In this document: positions 1 to 8,522 of the stretch, in pieces | Numbering within the stretch: the first letter of the stretch is position 1 | How the letters are laid out: each line of letters starts with the position of its first letter | NCBI RefSeq assembly: GCF_001880225.1 | Contig: NZ_CP009654.1 | Coordinates: 1,302,001 to 1,366,000 of the forward strand | Direction: 5' to 3' | Source: Francisella frigiditurris | GTDB taxonomy: Bacteria > Pseudomonadota > Gammaproteobacteria > Francisellales > Francisellaceae | DNA: 64,000 bases | Program-made: the position numbers and the translations under genes | The notes under the pieces: model-generated | Database searches by the model: none | What the model was told of the DNA's origin: nothing | The model's input: only the letters and a program-made list of their open reading frames with translations

Positions 1-1
1 T

Positions 2-1027
2 ATAGATTTTACAACTAGTGATTATTTAAATATCTCTTCATCAGAAAATCTAGAAAAGTCGATTTTAGAAGGGTTTAGAAAATATGGATTTGGAAGTAAA
101 GGTTCATCTGTAGTATGTGGTTATAACTCTAGTACTAAAGAGTTTGAAGAAATCTTTGCTAAATTTGTAAATTATCCTAAAGCTATATTCTTTAATTCAG
201 GTTTTATGGCTAATTTAGCTATATATTCTACTCTTTTCACAAAAGAGGATACTTTATTTGCTGATAAAAATATTCATGCCTCTACAATTGATGGGATTAA
301 GCTTTCAGAAGCAAAGCTTAAAAGGTATAAACACCAAGATTTCAACCATTTAGCAAAAATCTATGATAATAATAATTTTATTGTTACAGAAGGTATATTT
401 AGCACTACAGGTACTATTACAAGTTTAATTGAATTAGCTCCTTTCCAAAATAATAGGCTAATTGTAGATGAAGCTCATAGTTTTGGTATTCTTGGGGAGA
501 ATGGAGCTGGATCTATAAATCACTATAATCTAAATTATAAAAACTGTCCTATAGCTATATTTCCTCTTGGCAAAGCTTTTGGAGGTGTAGGTGCTATAGT
601 TTGTACAACTAATGAAATAGCTGAATATCTATTACAATTTGCCAGAAATTATATTTATACCACAGCATTACCACCATTGATTTTAGAAGCTTCTATAACT
701 CAATTAGAAAATTTAACACAAGCAAATTTACAAAGGCAAAAATTAAAAGAAAATATTTTATACTTTAATAAACTTTGTGAGGATAATAATTTAAATCTAG
801 TTTCTAGAGATGTTTCTCCGATTAGAAGTATTTTAATTAATGATAATAGTTTAGCCATAAAATTAAAAAATATTTTAGATAAAAATAATATATCTGTTTC
901 TTGTTTTAGATACCCAACAGTCCCTAAGAATCAACCAATATTAAGATTTTCTATACATGCAAATAACTCTTTTAGTGAAATAGATATGGTCATGAATATT
1001 TTGAATAAAGGCAAATATAATGAATAA
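2..1027 (+). CDS. bioF: 8-amino-7-oxononanoate synthase BioF (5' truncated)
   Basis: PLP-dependent enzyme that condenses a pimeloyl thioester with alanine in biotin synthesis. The reading frame is open from base 2, so the start lies outside the window. The stretch before the first internal ATG at 206 carries the family's glycine/serine-rich segment (FGSKGSSVVCGY) followed by the conserved FFNSGFMANL block, showing that the ATG at 206 is not the start. The DEAHSFG motif and the PLP lysine in PLGKAFGG are intact. The last 8 bases overlap bioC, indicating a translationally coupled bioF-bioC-bioD operon. bioB is probably just upstream but is not visible. Confidence 0.95.
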   Translation: MDFTTSDYLNISSSENLEKSILEGFRKYGFGSKGSSVVCGYNSSTKEFEEIFAKFVNYPKAIFFNSGFMANLAIYSTLFTKEDTLFADKNIHASTIDGIKLSEAKLKRYKHQDFNHLAKIYDNNNFIVTEGIFSTTGTITSLIELAPFQNNRLIVDEAHSFGILGENGAGSINHYNLNYKNCPIAIFPLGKAFGGVGAIVCTTNEIAEYLLQFARNYIYTTALPPLILEASITQLENLTQANLQRQKLKENILYFNKLCEDNNLNLVSRDVSPIRSILINDNSLAIKLKNILDKNNISVSCFRYPTVPKNQPILRFSIHANNSFSEIDMVMNILNKGKYNE

Positions 1028-1760
1028 TGTATATAAGAAAGTTAAACATAAGTTTTCTTCAACTAAAGATTATAATACAAATTCAATAGTTCAAAATAAT
1101 GTTAAAGAGCAACTTTTAGATATAAGTTCGAAGTTAGTTGAGAACATAAAAATAAGTAACATTCTAAACCTTGGTATTAGAGATATATCTGAACCATTAG
1201 AGTTATATAATAAATTTAATCCTAAAAAATTAGATATAGCAGACTTAACCTTAACAAATCTATCTACAGAAAAATTTTCAGAACAAAACATTAATTTTTT
1301 TGAATTAAATTTTGATAAAGATCTACATTTACTAAATTCAAAATATGATTTAATCTTCTCTAATATGTCTTTCCAATGGAGTAAAGATTTAAATGAGCTC
1401 ATAAAAAAGCTTGAAGCTAAACTAAATGAAAAATCAGTACTCTCTTTTACTACTTTATTATCAGATAACTTTTATGAAATTTCAAAAGTATTAAGAGTTA
1501 ATGAAATGCCAACTAAAGATAGCATACTTAGAGTTATTAATAATCATAATTTGACAGTATTATATACAGAAACTTTTTACTACACTTTAGAGTTTGATAA
1601 TTTTAGCTCTCTTATAGATCATTTAAGAAAGACTGGAGTACATACATATACTGGTGAATCTTCTGAGATTAATTTCAGACAAATAAGAAAGCTTTTAAAT
1701 AAAAATTATAGCTATAAATTAACGTATCATGTTGGTTTGTTTATTTGTTATAAGGAGTGA
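1020..1760 (+). CDS. bioC: malonyl-ACP O-methyltransferase BioC-like
   Basis: SAM-dependent methyltransferase that masks malonyl-ACP as its methyl ester to start pimelate synthesis. Of 246 residues, the N-terminal F-x-x-x-x-D-Y-N-x-x-x-x-x-Q pattern, the central [11 protein letters not shown] block and the FTTL strand match BioC. Position between bioF and bioD supports the call. The SAM-binding motif I is unusual: ILNLGIRD stands where the family normally has a glycine-rich LDLGCGTG-type loop, so cofactor binding may be altered. It overlaps bioF by 8 bases and ends 2 bases before the bioD start. Confidence 0.85.
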   Translation: MNNVYKKVKHKFSSTKDYNTNSIVQNNVKEQLLDISSKLVENIKISNILNLGIRDISEPLELYNKFNPKKLDIADLTLTNLSTEKFSEQNINFFELNFDKDLHLLNSKYDLIFSNMSFQWSKDLNELIKKLEAKLNEKSVLSFTTLLSDNFYEISKVLRVNEMPTKDSILRVINNHNLTVLYTETFYYTLEFDNFSSLIDHLRKTGVHTYTGESSEINFRQIRKLLNKNYSYKLTYHVGLFICYKE

Positions 1761-1762
1761 TT

Positions 1763-2437
1763 ATGAAAAAAGTTTTTATAATAGGTACAGATACTGAAGT
1801 TGGTAAAACATATATATCAACTAACTTAATAAAAGCATATGAGCATCAAAATATAAAATCCTTATGTCTTAAACCTGTTGCTTCAGGAAAAAATGAAGGC
1901 TATGACTTAGCTGAAGATGTTGAAAGCATTTATAATGCGTATAACCAAAAATACTCTCCAAAACAAATTAATTGTATTTCTTTTGATGAAGCAGTAGCAC
2001 CTCATATTGCGGCTAAAAAATTAGGAATAGATATTAAATTAGAGTCTTTAAAGAGGTTTATAGAAATTAACTATAGTAAAGATTATGATATTTTATTAAT
2101 AGAAGGAGCTGGTGGACTTTTGACTCCATATTCTAATATAGTTACGCAATTAGACTTAATAAAATCATTAAATATACCAGTACTCCTAGTCTCTAGTATA
2201 AAGATTGGTTGTATAAATCATACTTTGCTAACTTTAAATGAGTTAGAAAATAATAATATTAAATGTTTAGGCTGGGTAGCTAATTGTGATAAAAATGTAG
2301 CTTATATAGATGAACAAATACAGACTATAAAAGCTTTCTCAAAAATGAAATGTTTAGCTAAAATTAAAAGATATAGTGGTTATTTAGACTTTATAGAATT
2401 ATCCAAAATACTAATTTCGCCAGATGAGAAAGAGTAA
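1763..2437 (+). CDS. bioD: dethiobiotin synthetase BioD
   Basis: ATP-dependent carboxylase that closes the ureido ring of dethiobiotin. The N-terminal P-loop GTDTEVGKT (about residues 8-16), the KPVASG block and [11 protein letters not shown] are family hallmarks. The ATG at 1763 is preferred over a GTG at 1757 because AAGGAG at 1752-1757 lies five bases before it. The length of 224 residues is normal. The 3' end overlaps the end of the oppositely oriented birA by 58 bases, so the C-terminal tails of both proteins are encoded by the same DNA. Confidence 0.95.
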   Translation: MKKVFIIGTDTEVGKTYISTNLIKAYEHQNIKSLCLKPVASGKNEGYDLAEDVESIYNAYNQKYSPKQINCISFDEAVAPHIAAKKLGIDIKLESLKRFIEINYSKDYDILLIEGAGGLLTPYSNIVTQLDLIKSLNIPVLLVSSIKIGCINHTLLTLNELENNNIKCLGWVANCDKNVAYIDEQIQTIKAFSKMKCLAKIKRYSGYLDFIELSKILISPDEKE

Positions 2438-3342
2438 GTTTTTTCTTCACTAGATATAATTATTTCACCTATATCTGATAAGCCTATATATTTACAATCA
2501 TTAAACTCTTTATTTCCTAGCTTTAATGTAAATAGTTTATCTTTTAAGTAATTAATCTTCTCATATTCTTCTTTGAAATAAGAGAAACCTTCATTAGTAA
2601 AGATTTTTATATCGTTTTGTATATTTTTTATTATTTCTGATAATAATTTTGTTCTATCTATATGAGTTTGTAATTCTAGTTTCAAAGATGTCCATTCTGT
2701 TTTTATTTTATTATCTTTTTGCATATTAACATTTAAGCCAAAACCAATAAATAATTTAGCTTTATCATTAACTTCAGCAGAAACATTTATTATTACACCA
2801 GCTATTTTTTTGTTATTGATAAAAATATCATTAGGCCATTTTAATTTAGGATTCAAACCTATTTTTTCTAAAGTTCTAGAAATACTTATGGAAATAACTA
2901 AAGATAAACCCGGTAATTTAGATATATCCAAATCTACAAACTCAAGAAGAGTACAATATATATTTTTACCAAAAGGAGAAACCCACTCTCTATTAAATCT
3001 TCCGAAACCCTGTGTCTGATGCTCAGATATAAAAACTGTATTCTCAAGAAAGTTATTCTGCTTTCTTATCGCATAATTAGAAGTAGAATCAATAGTATAA
3101 AAGTACTCAATATTTTTAAATTTTTTATTTAATTTATCTTTATCTATAATATCTAGTTTTTCTTCTAATAAATATCCAACTCTAGGATTAGATAATATGT
3201 TTATTTTATATGTATCTTTTAATTTTTTTATATTCTTAGAAACAGCTGCTCTACTAATACCTAGCTTATTGCCTATATCTGTACCACTTATATATTTTTG
3301 ATCATCTAAAAAATTAAATATTAATTGTTGAGTTTTATTCAT
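2380..3342 (-). CDS. birA: bifunctional biotin operon repressor / biotin-protein ligase BirA
   Basis: Attaches biotin to carboxylases and probably represses biotin genes. The 320-residue protein has an N-terminal winged helix-turn-helix (about residues 1-60, with [15 protein letters not shown] as recognition region), then the ligase core and a small C-terminal domain, so it is the two-function class. The biotinyl-AMP loop, usually GRGRRGR, reads GFGRFNR here, keeping only part of the consensus. [17 protein letters not shown] is canonical. Its operator would be upstream of the biotin operon, outside this window. Confidence 0.93.
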   Translation of the reverse strand: MNKTQQLIFNFLDDQKYISGTDIGNKLGISRAAVSKNIKKLKDTYKINILSNPRVGYLLEEKLDIIDKDKLNKKFKNIEYFYTIDSTSNYAIRKQNNFLENTVFISEHQTQGFGRFNREWVSPFGKNIYCTLLEFVDLDISKLPGLSLVISISISRTLEKIGLNPKLKWPNDIFINNKKIAGVIINVSAEVNDKAKLFIGFGLNVNMQKDNKIKTEWTSLKLELQTHIDRTKLLSEIIKNIQNDIKIFTNEGFSYFKEEYEKINYLKDKLFTLKLGNKEFNDCKYIGLSDIGEIIISSEEKTYSFSSGEISILDNSIKSK

Positions 3343-3432
3343 AAATAAATCGTTTTCTATAAGAGGTAGTACTTTATATTTAAGTTTAATTATATAATAA
3401 AAATGTGCTATTCAAAATATTGGAGAAATTTT

Positions 3433-4173
3433 ATGAAAATAGAAGATGTTAGAAAAAATGTTTTCTCAATGCCTCTAGTGTCGCCTACAGCAAATAGGAT
3501 TGCTTATAAATTTACAAATAGAGAATACTTTATTATTGATTATAAAGCTGATTTAGAAGTTTTAAAGAAATATGTTCCTGAGCCTCTCAAACCAACTGGA
3601 CTTGTAAAATTTGAATTTATGAAAATGCATGATGCTAATGGTTTTGGTAGCTTTAACGAGGCTGGACAGCTTATAGAAGTTGAATATGAAGGTAAAAAAG
3701 GTCTGTATTCTCATATTATGCTATTAGATAATTTACCATCTATCGCAGCTGGTCGTGAAATTTGGGGATTTCCAAAAAAATATGCTCATCCTACTCTAAC
3801 GGTAGACTCTGATACTCTACTAGGTACAGTCAAATATAATAGTATAGATGTAGCCTTTGGTACTATGGGTTATAAGTATGAAGAACTTGATAAAGAAGTT
3901 ATTAAAAAATCTTTAGAAGAAACTCCAAACTTCTTACTTAAAACAATTCCGCATGTAAACGGTAAAGATGTAAGTATATGTGAACTTGTTAAATATTATG
4001 TAAAAGATGTAACTGTAAAAGGAGCTTGGACTGGTCCTGTTGATTTACAAGTTTTCAATCATGTTCAAGCAGCACTTCATCATTTACCAGTAAAAGAAAT
4101 CGTTAAGGGTTCACATTTTATTGCTGATGTAACATTAGGCTTTGGAGAAGTTGTTTTTGATTATCTAAAATAA
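3433..4173 (+). CDS. adc: acetoacetate decarboxylase family protein
   Basis: Member of the ADC family, Schiff-base decarboxylases that convert acetoacetate to acetone and CO2. From the ATG at 3433 the protein is 246 residues, the usual length; GGAG lies seven bases upstream, so a further upstream ATG at 3403 is not favoured. The block REIWGFPKKYAHP contains the expected catalytic lysine region, and DSDTLLGTVKY and the C-terminal ADVTLGFGEV are typical. The gene is divergent from birA and meets galU tail to tail without spacing. Some family members act on other beta-keto acids, so substrate is inferred. Confidence 0.88.
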   Translation: MKIEDVRKNVFSMPLVSPTANRIAYKFTNREYFIIDYKADLEVLKKYVPEPLKPTGLVKFEFMKMHDANGFGSFNEAGQLIEVEYEGKKGLYSHIMLLDNLPSIAAGREIWGFPKKYAHPTLTVDSDTLLGTVKYNSIDVAFGTMGYKYEELDKEVIKKSLEETPNFLLKTIPHVNGKDVSICELVKYYVKDVTVKGAWTGPVDLQVFNHVQAALHHLPVKEIVKGSHFIADVTLGFGEVVFDYLK

Positions 4174-5043
4174 CTATTTATTGTTTCTTTCTCTTAAATA
4201 TCCTTTAAATTTTTCTCCAAGTTCAGGATGAACGTGTGCTAACTCATAATTAGCTATAAGAAAATCTAATTTACTTCCACAATCATATCGAGTGCCTTGA
4301 AAATCATAAGCCAAAACTTTTTCATCTAGATCAATAAGCCTAGCAATAGCATCTGTAAGTTGAATCTCTCCTCCAGCACCTTCTGAGGTAGACTCAAGGC
4401 ATCTAAATATTTTATTTGGTAATAAATATCTACCAACTACAGCAGTATTTGAAGGAGCTTTTGAGGGAGATGGTTTTTCTACAATAGCTTTTATAAAATT
4501 TTCTTCATCTTTTGCAACTATACCATAAGAATCAGTTTTATCTTTTGGTATTACTTGAGTTGCTAAACATCCTCTTATATCTGTACCATCAACTCTTTCG
4601 ACCATTTGAGCTAATGCACCTTTACCGCCAGAATTATATATTAAATCATCAGGTAAAAGTACTGCAAAATCTTCAATGCCAACAAGAGGTCTTGCGCATA
4701 AAACGGCATGTCCCAAACCTAAAGCTTCGGGCTGTCTTACAAAGAAAAAGCTTACATCTTTAGGAATAATACTTCTAACTGTCTGTAAGAGGTCAAATTT
4801 ACCTTTTTTTTCTAATGAGTATTCTAATTCAAAGTTTCTATCAAAATGATCTTCTAAAGATTTTTTATTTGAGCTTGTTACAAAAATTAATTCTTTACAC
4901 CCAGCTTCTATAGCTTCTTCAACAGCATACTGTATAAGAGGTTTATCTACTACTGTTAACATTTCTTTCGGACAAGATTTAGTTGCAGGCAGAAACCTGG
5001 TTCCCCACCCAGCTACAGGAAAGACAGCTTTTTTTATTTTCAT
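4174..5043 (-). CDS. galU: UTP-glucose-1-phosphate uridylyltransferase GalU
   Basis: Makes UDP-glucose from UTP and glucose-1-phosphate for surface polysaccharide synthesis. The 289-residue protein has the nucleotidyltransferase signature GWGTRFLPATKSCPKEML near the N-terminus, FVRQPEALGLGHAV in the middle, the EKPSP lysine block and GGEIQLTDAIA further on. It starts 63 bases downstream of the CDF transporter gene on the same strand and could be read through from that operon or have its own promoter. Confidence 0.96.
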   Translation of the reverse strand: MKIKKAVFPVAGWGTRFLPATKSCPKEMLTVVDKPLIQYAVEEAIEAGCKELIFVTSSNKKSLEDHFDRNFELEYSLEKKGKFDLLQTVRSIIPKDVSFFFVRQPEALGLGHAVLCARPLVGIEDFAVLLPDDLIYNSGGKGALAQMVERVDGTDIRGCLATQVIPKDKTDSYGIVAKDEENFIKAIVEKPSPSKAPSNTAVVGRYLLPNKIFRCLESTSEGAGGEIQLTDAIARLIDLDEKVLAYDFQGTRYDCGSKLDFLIANYELAHVHPELGEKFKGYLRERNNK

Positions 5044-5106
5044 AGAATATCAAAATAAATTTAGATACTAAGATTATACTCTTTTTAGAGATTAATTAGA
5101 AATAGA

Positions 5107-6234
5107 TTAAACATATGCAAATACAGTAACTTCTATATTATGATTTTTTATTTTGAAATTTGATAATTTATGTTGATATTCTTCTAATAATTTTTCATCT
5201 TTTAGAAATAAATAAATTTCTATATGACTTTCTAAATAGTATAGAAACATTTTCTTTTCTAAAAGAAGATCTATATTTAAGTAGGTTGATGAACAATAAT
5301 GTTTTAATTGTTCAATTATTTCTTTTCTAGAAGGTTCAGCCTTATCTAATTTTACAAACACATCGTAATGATCTGTAACATCAACATGAACAGTTATATC
5401 TTTTATATTTTCAATATTATAATAAATATTACTTCTAACTTTTTCAGCAATATAATGACCTTCTGAAGCAGTTATATATTTATCAACCAGAATATGAACA
5501 TCTATTATAATTTTACCAGCCATTTTTCTTGATCTTAGGCAATGAAAATCAAGAACACCTTCAGTATCTCTAATTATTTTTTTTATAGACACTCTAGTTT
5601 CTTCATCAACACCTTCATCAATAAGTTCAGATACTGCTGAATATCCCCATTTAATACCCATTTTAACAACCATATAACAAACTACTAGAGCAGCTATAGC
5701 ATCCATCCAGACAAAGCCTATAAATGCTCCAATAAGACCTATTAATACCACAACAGATGACCACATATCTGATCTACTATGCCATGCATTAGCTCTAAGT
5801 AAATCAGAATCAATTTCATTAGCGGCTTTCATTGTATATTGATAAATAAACTCATTTCCTAAAATTGAAAATATAGCTGCAAAAATTGTAAATTTATCTG
5901 GTGTACTATAGCTTCCTATAATAAGATTAGACAGTGAATGATAAACAATAGTAAAACCTACTGTTATTAAAATTGCAGATAATACTAAAGTTGCTAAAGT
6001 TTCAATTCTTTCATGACCATATGGGTGATTTTTATCTTCACCGATATTTGCATATTTAGCTGCAAAAAGAACCATAATATCACTAATCAAGTCTGAAAAT
6101 GAGTGTACTCCATCTGCAAATAATGCTGGCGATCTTCCTATAGCTCCTATTAACATTTTAATCATAGCTAAAAGACAATTTATTATCATGCCAACTATAG
6201 TTACTTTTTTAGTTATTTGGTAACGATTAGACAT
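5107..6234 (-). CDS. cation diffusion facilitator (CDF) family transporter
   Basis: Inner-membrane metal-proton antiporter of the CDF family, likely exporting Zn, Fe or Mn. The metal-site patterns are visible in TM2 (D41, H44, D48 in ADGVHSFSD) and TM5 (H152, D156 in NAWHSRSD). At 375 residues it is longer than typical FieF-like proteins of about 300 because of an extra C-terminal region of roughly 80 residues after the usual cytoplasmic metal-binding domain. It follows the HXXEE gene by 26 bases and may be the third gene of a TPP-riboswitch-led operon. Metal specificity cannot be read from the sequence. Confidence 0.9.
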   Translation of the reverse strand: MSNRYQITKKVTIVGMIINCLLAMIKMLIGAIGRSPALFADGVHSFSDLISDIMVLFAAKYANIGEDKNHPYGHERIETLATLVLSAILITVGFTIVYHSLSNLIIGSYSTPDKFTIFAAIFSILGNEFIYQYTMKAANEIDSDLLRANAWHSRSDMWSSVVVLIGLIGAFIGFVWMDAIAALVVCYMVVKMGIKWGYSAVSELIDEGVDEETRVSIKKIIRDTEGVLDFHCLRSRKMAGKIIIDVHILVDKYITASEGHYIAEKVRSNIYYNIENIKDITVHVDVTDHYDVFVKLDKAEPSRKEIIEQLKHYCSSTYLNIDLLLEKKMFLYYLESHIEIYLFLKDEKLLEEYQHKLSNFKIKNHNIEVTVFAYV

Positions 6235-6260
6235 CTTAAAATTTCCTATATTTATATTAC

Positions 6261-6824
6261 CTATTTACTCATTACTAGTTTAAATAATAAAACATGAGCT
6301 AAAATTGAAAAAACTATAGTTCCTATCCACCATGCTAATACATTATCAAGCCCATGAATAGAAACATACATAGCTGCAAAAATAGATATTATAAACTGTA
6401 TACTCGCCATAACTAATCCTGGATTCCAAGCTTTTAACTTAATTCCTTCATGAATATGAGTTAGGCAGTTCATAATACTAAAAATAATAATTAGTAATCC
6501 AAAACCAAGATTAATAAAGCTTAATACCCCAAAAATAGCAAAAGCTAACCAAACCATTATTATATTAATCCAAAAAATCTTCACATCTGTTAAGGTTTCT
6601 TTCCCATCAACAGATTTTAAAACTTTTTCATTCATAAAGGATTTAAAACCACCAGGAATATAGTGCTCTTCAGTTTGATGAAAAAAGTATAATGGTATAT
6701 TTATTAATGCCCAGAAGTGAGGATCTATAACAGAAAAGTTTAAAAATAATAAAAAAAGTGAAATTATTCCTAACCATGGAGCAGCTTTTGCCCAATTTTG
6801 ATTTTTAGCTAAAAAATATATCAT
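6261..6824 (-). CDS. HXXEE domain-containing membrane protein
   Basis: Integral membrane protein of 187 residues with about five hydrophobic segments. The HQTEE motif at residues 49-53 matches the HXXEE signature that names this family of unknown function, and a second His/Glu cluster (THIHEG, around residue 120) is the other conserved block. The paired His and Glu residues in membrane helices suggest a metal site or membrane enzyme, but no activity is established. It lies 45 bases downstream of the riboswitch-controlled PQ-loop gene and 26 bases upstream of the CDF gene. Confidence 0.8.
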   Translation of the reverse strand: MIYFLAKNQNWAKAAPWLGIISLFLLFLNFSVIDPHFWALINIPLYFFHQTEEHYIPGGFKSFMNEKVLKSVDGKETLTDVKIFWINIIMVWLAFAIFGVLSFINLGFGLLIIIFSIMNCLTHIHEGIKLKAWNPGLVMASIQFIISIFAAMYVSIHGLDNVLAWWIGTIVFSILAHVLLFKLVMSK

Positions 6825-6869
6825 TTATAAGTTTATTTTTTAATTATAACTTTTTGATTCTAGCATAAT

Positions 6870-7499
6870 TTATGCTAATAGAACTTTATAATTTCCTTTT
6901 TTATAGTATAAATATTGAAAAATTTGAATATTAATTAAACAAAATAAAAACAAGCTACCAATTATAGTTGGTATAGGCCAATTTAAAGTTAGGCCACTTA
7001 CTATATCGCAACTACAGGTAATAATAGATAAATATAAATAAATGATACTAAATCCTGCTGCTTGCTTTGTTCTAAAGTTTTTCCAAATTTGAGGAAACCA
7101 ATATATGTTATAAATAATATTACTTATCGAACCAAATATTAATAAGTTTTTCTCTGTAAAAGAATTATTAAGAGCAAAATAAATAGCAATTAATAAAAAA
7201 GAAAATATAAAAAAACTATGTAAAAAAATTTTATTTGATAATTTATCATTTAGAATTTGAAGTTGCTGAATTGTTAAAAATGTTAATAGAACTACACTTA
7301 CTGTTATATATTGCCATGGCATATTAAAGCCAATAGCATATATCAAATCTAGAGAGTTAGCTATTATCATCAAACTATGAGTCCATAAGCTTATCTCTCT
7401 AGTGGTATGCTTAAGTTGATTATGTATAGTCTGTGGTAAAAAAAGAACTAAATAAAGTATAAATGATATATTTAAAGTGATATTCCCTATTGTTTCCAT
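6870..7499 (-). CDS. PQ-loop repeat membrane protein, candidate thiamine transporter
   Basis: Membrane protein of 209 residues with two PQ-loop repeats: Pro-Gln at residues 22-23 (LFLPQTI) and 136-137 (YWFPQIW). Hydrophobicity suggests two three-helix bundles joined by a linker helix, the SWEET-like plan. It is the first gene after a TPP riboswitch on the same strand, with an AGGA ribosome site seven bases before the start. Riboswitch control by thiamine pyrophosphate makes uptake of thiamine or a precursor the best guess. The fold class is seen; the substrate is inferred from regulation and not from similarity to a proven thiamine transporter. Confidence 0.85.
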   Translation of the reverse strand: METIGNITLNISFILYLVLFLPQTIHNQLKHTTREISLWTHSLMIIANSLDLIYAIGFNMPWQYITVSVVLLTFLTIQQLQILNDKLSNKIFLHSFFIFSFLLIAIYFALNNSFTEKNLLIFGSISNIIYNIYWFPQIWKNFRTKQAAGFSIIYLYLSIITCSCDIVSGLTLNWPIPTIIGSLFLFCLINIQIFQYLYYKKGNYKVLLA

Positions 7500-7570
7500 A
7501 AGAGGTCCTACTATTTATTAAAGTTTATAAATAATAGAAAGTTTTGAATGATAGATTTAAAATCAAACAA

Positions 7571-7650
7571 ACTCCCTACGCTAATATTAATTAGATCAGG
7601 TACAAAGGGTCTAGTTCTAAAACTATCTCAGCTAAAGCTCCCCCGCTGTC
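7571..7650 (-). promoter_or_regulatory. TPP (THI-box) riboswitch
   Basis: Read on the minus strand, this leader contains the conserved THI-box elements in order: GGGGGAGC near the 5' end, GCTGAGA (7626-7632), ACCCTTTGTACCTGATC (7594-7610) and GCGTAGGGA (7572-7580). The only departure in the core is T for A in the usual TTTGAACCTGA. It lies between the rimI stop and the PQ-loop gene, whose start is 72 bases further on. No clear intrinsic terminator follows it, so control of translation is more likely than attenuation, but the switching helix could not be resolved by eye. Confidence 0.96.
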
Positions 7651-7679
7651 TTCTATATAGAATATTATAGATTAATATA

Positions 7680-8138
7680 TTAATCTTCAATTCTTAATTG
7701 ATATATTAAGGCATCACTAGTTTTACCATTAGGATACTTATAGTAGTTTTTTCTCATAGAAATATTTTTAAAATGAAGTTTCTCATATAATTTAATAGCA
7801 AATAAATTTGTTAAATCAACTTCTAAAAATATAGATTTAATATCTTTTTTAGTCAAAGATCTTATATTATCTTCTAAGAAATAATAAGCTAATCCTTTAT
7901 TTCTAAAATCTTTTCTTAAAGTTATATATAAAAGTTCAGCTTCATCTAAAGCAAGCAAATAAAAAGATATTCCTATTAATTCTTCATTATTAAATAATCC
8001 AAAAGCTATATTATTTTTTTTTTTAAAAGTTTCAAATATCTGTTTATCTGACCAAGAAAAATCATAATTAGACTCTCTAATTAAATTAAGAGTATCCTCA
8101 TAATAAATTTCACTTAGAGATAAAGTCTGAAGATTCAT
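7680..8138 (-). CDS. rimI: ribosomal protein alanine N-acetyltransferase RimI-like (GNAT)
   Basis: GNAT-fold acetyltransferase of 152 residues. The acetyl-CoA motif region reads LLYITLRKDFRNKGLAYYFLE, where the usual R/Q-x-x-G-x-G/A is partly kept as RNKGLA, followed by IFLEVDLTNLFAIKLYEKLHF, typical of RimI. It overlaps the preceding gene, a holD candidate, by 29 bases, matching the holD-rimI order known in enterobacteria. The target, the N-terminal alanine of ribosomal protein S18, is inferred from the family; rpsR itself is a few kilobases away. Confidence 0.82.
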   Translation of the reverse strand: MNLQTLSLSEIYYEDTLNLIRESNYDFSWSDKQIFETFKKKNNIAFGLFNNEELIGISFYLLALDEAELLYITLRKDFRNKGLAYYFLEDNIRSLTKKDIKSIFLEVDLTNLFAIKLYEKLHFKNISMRKNYYKYPNGKTSDALIYQLRIED

Positions 8139-8517
8139 AAAGTTTACTAAAAATATACTTTTTATTTATAGATGAATTAATATTTGAAAAATCTTTTAAT
8201 ATATCTTTATCATATATATTTATAGAATTTTCTAATGTGTTTTGAGTTGAGTCACAGTTATGGTGATAGATATTTATTTTTGAATTAAAAAATAAACTAA
8301 ATGAAACAGATTTAAAAAAACCTAAATGATTTTTATTAGATATAAAAAAATTAATGTTTTTATCAGACTCTGTATTATTAGAGAATAATAAGTTCAATTC
8401 ATCAGATTCAATATCTGTTTTCTTAGGGGACTGTTGTTCTTCAAGAGGCTTAAAATTAGGCTTTAACTCCCAAAGAGTTAGTCCTAGAATTTCACTGAAC
8501 TCTTTATCAAAAGACAT
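8110..8517 (-). CDS. holD: putative DNA polymerase III psi subunit (HolD-like)
   Basis: A 135-residue protein of low complexity in its middle. The N-terminal segment EILGLTLWELKP closely resembles the start of E. coli HolD (a short helix with LGIT-x-W-x-L-R), the part that contacts the chi subunit. The size fits psi (137 residues in E. coli), and it lies directly upstream of and overlaps rimI, the known holD neighbour. The rest is too diverged to recognise by eye, so the call rests on the N-terminal motif, length and synteny. Confidence 0.55.
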   Translation of the reverse strand: MSFDKEFSEILGLTLWELKPNFKPLEEQQSPKKTDIESDELNLLFSNNTESDKNINFFISNKNHLGFFKSVSFSLFFNSKINIYHHNCDSTQNTLENSINIYDKDILKDFSNINSSINKKYIFSKLYESSDFISK

Positions 8518-8522
8518 TTATA

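Noticed and set aside
1757-1762. GTG at 1757 as bioD start
   Set aside because: It overlaps the AAGGAG ribosome site that correctly spaces the ATG at 1763.
6861-6877. Near-perfect palindrome TAGCATAATTTATGCTA spanning the PQ-loop gene stop
   Set aside because: It is short, AT-rich and lacks a T run on either strand, so it is neither a convincing terminator nor an operator.
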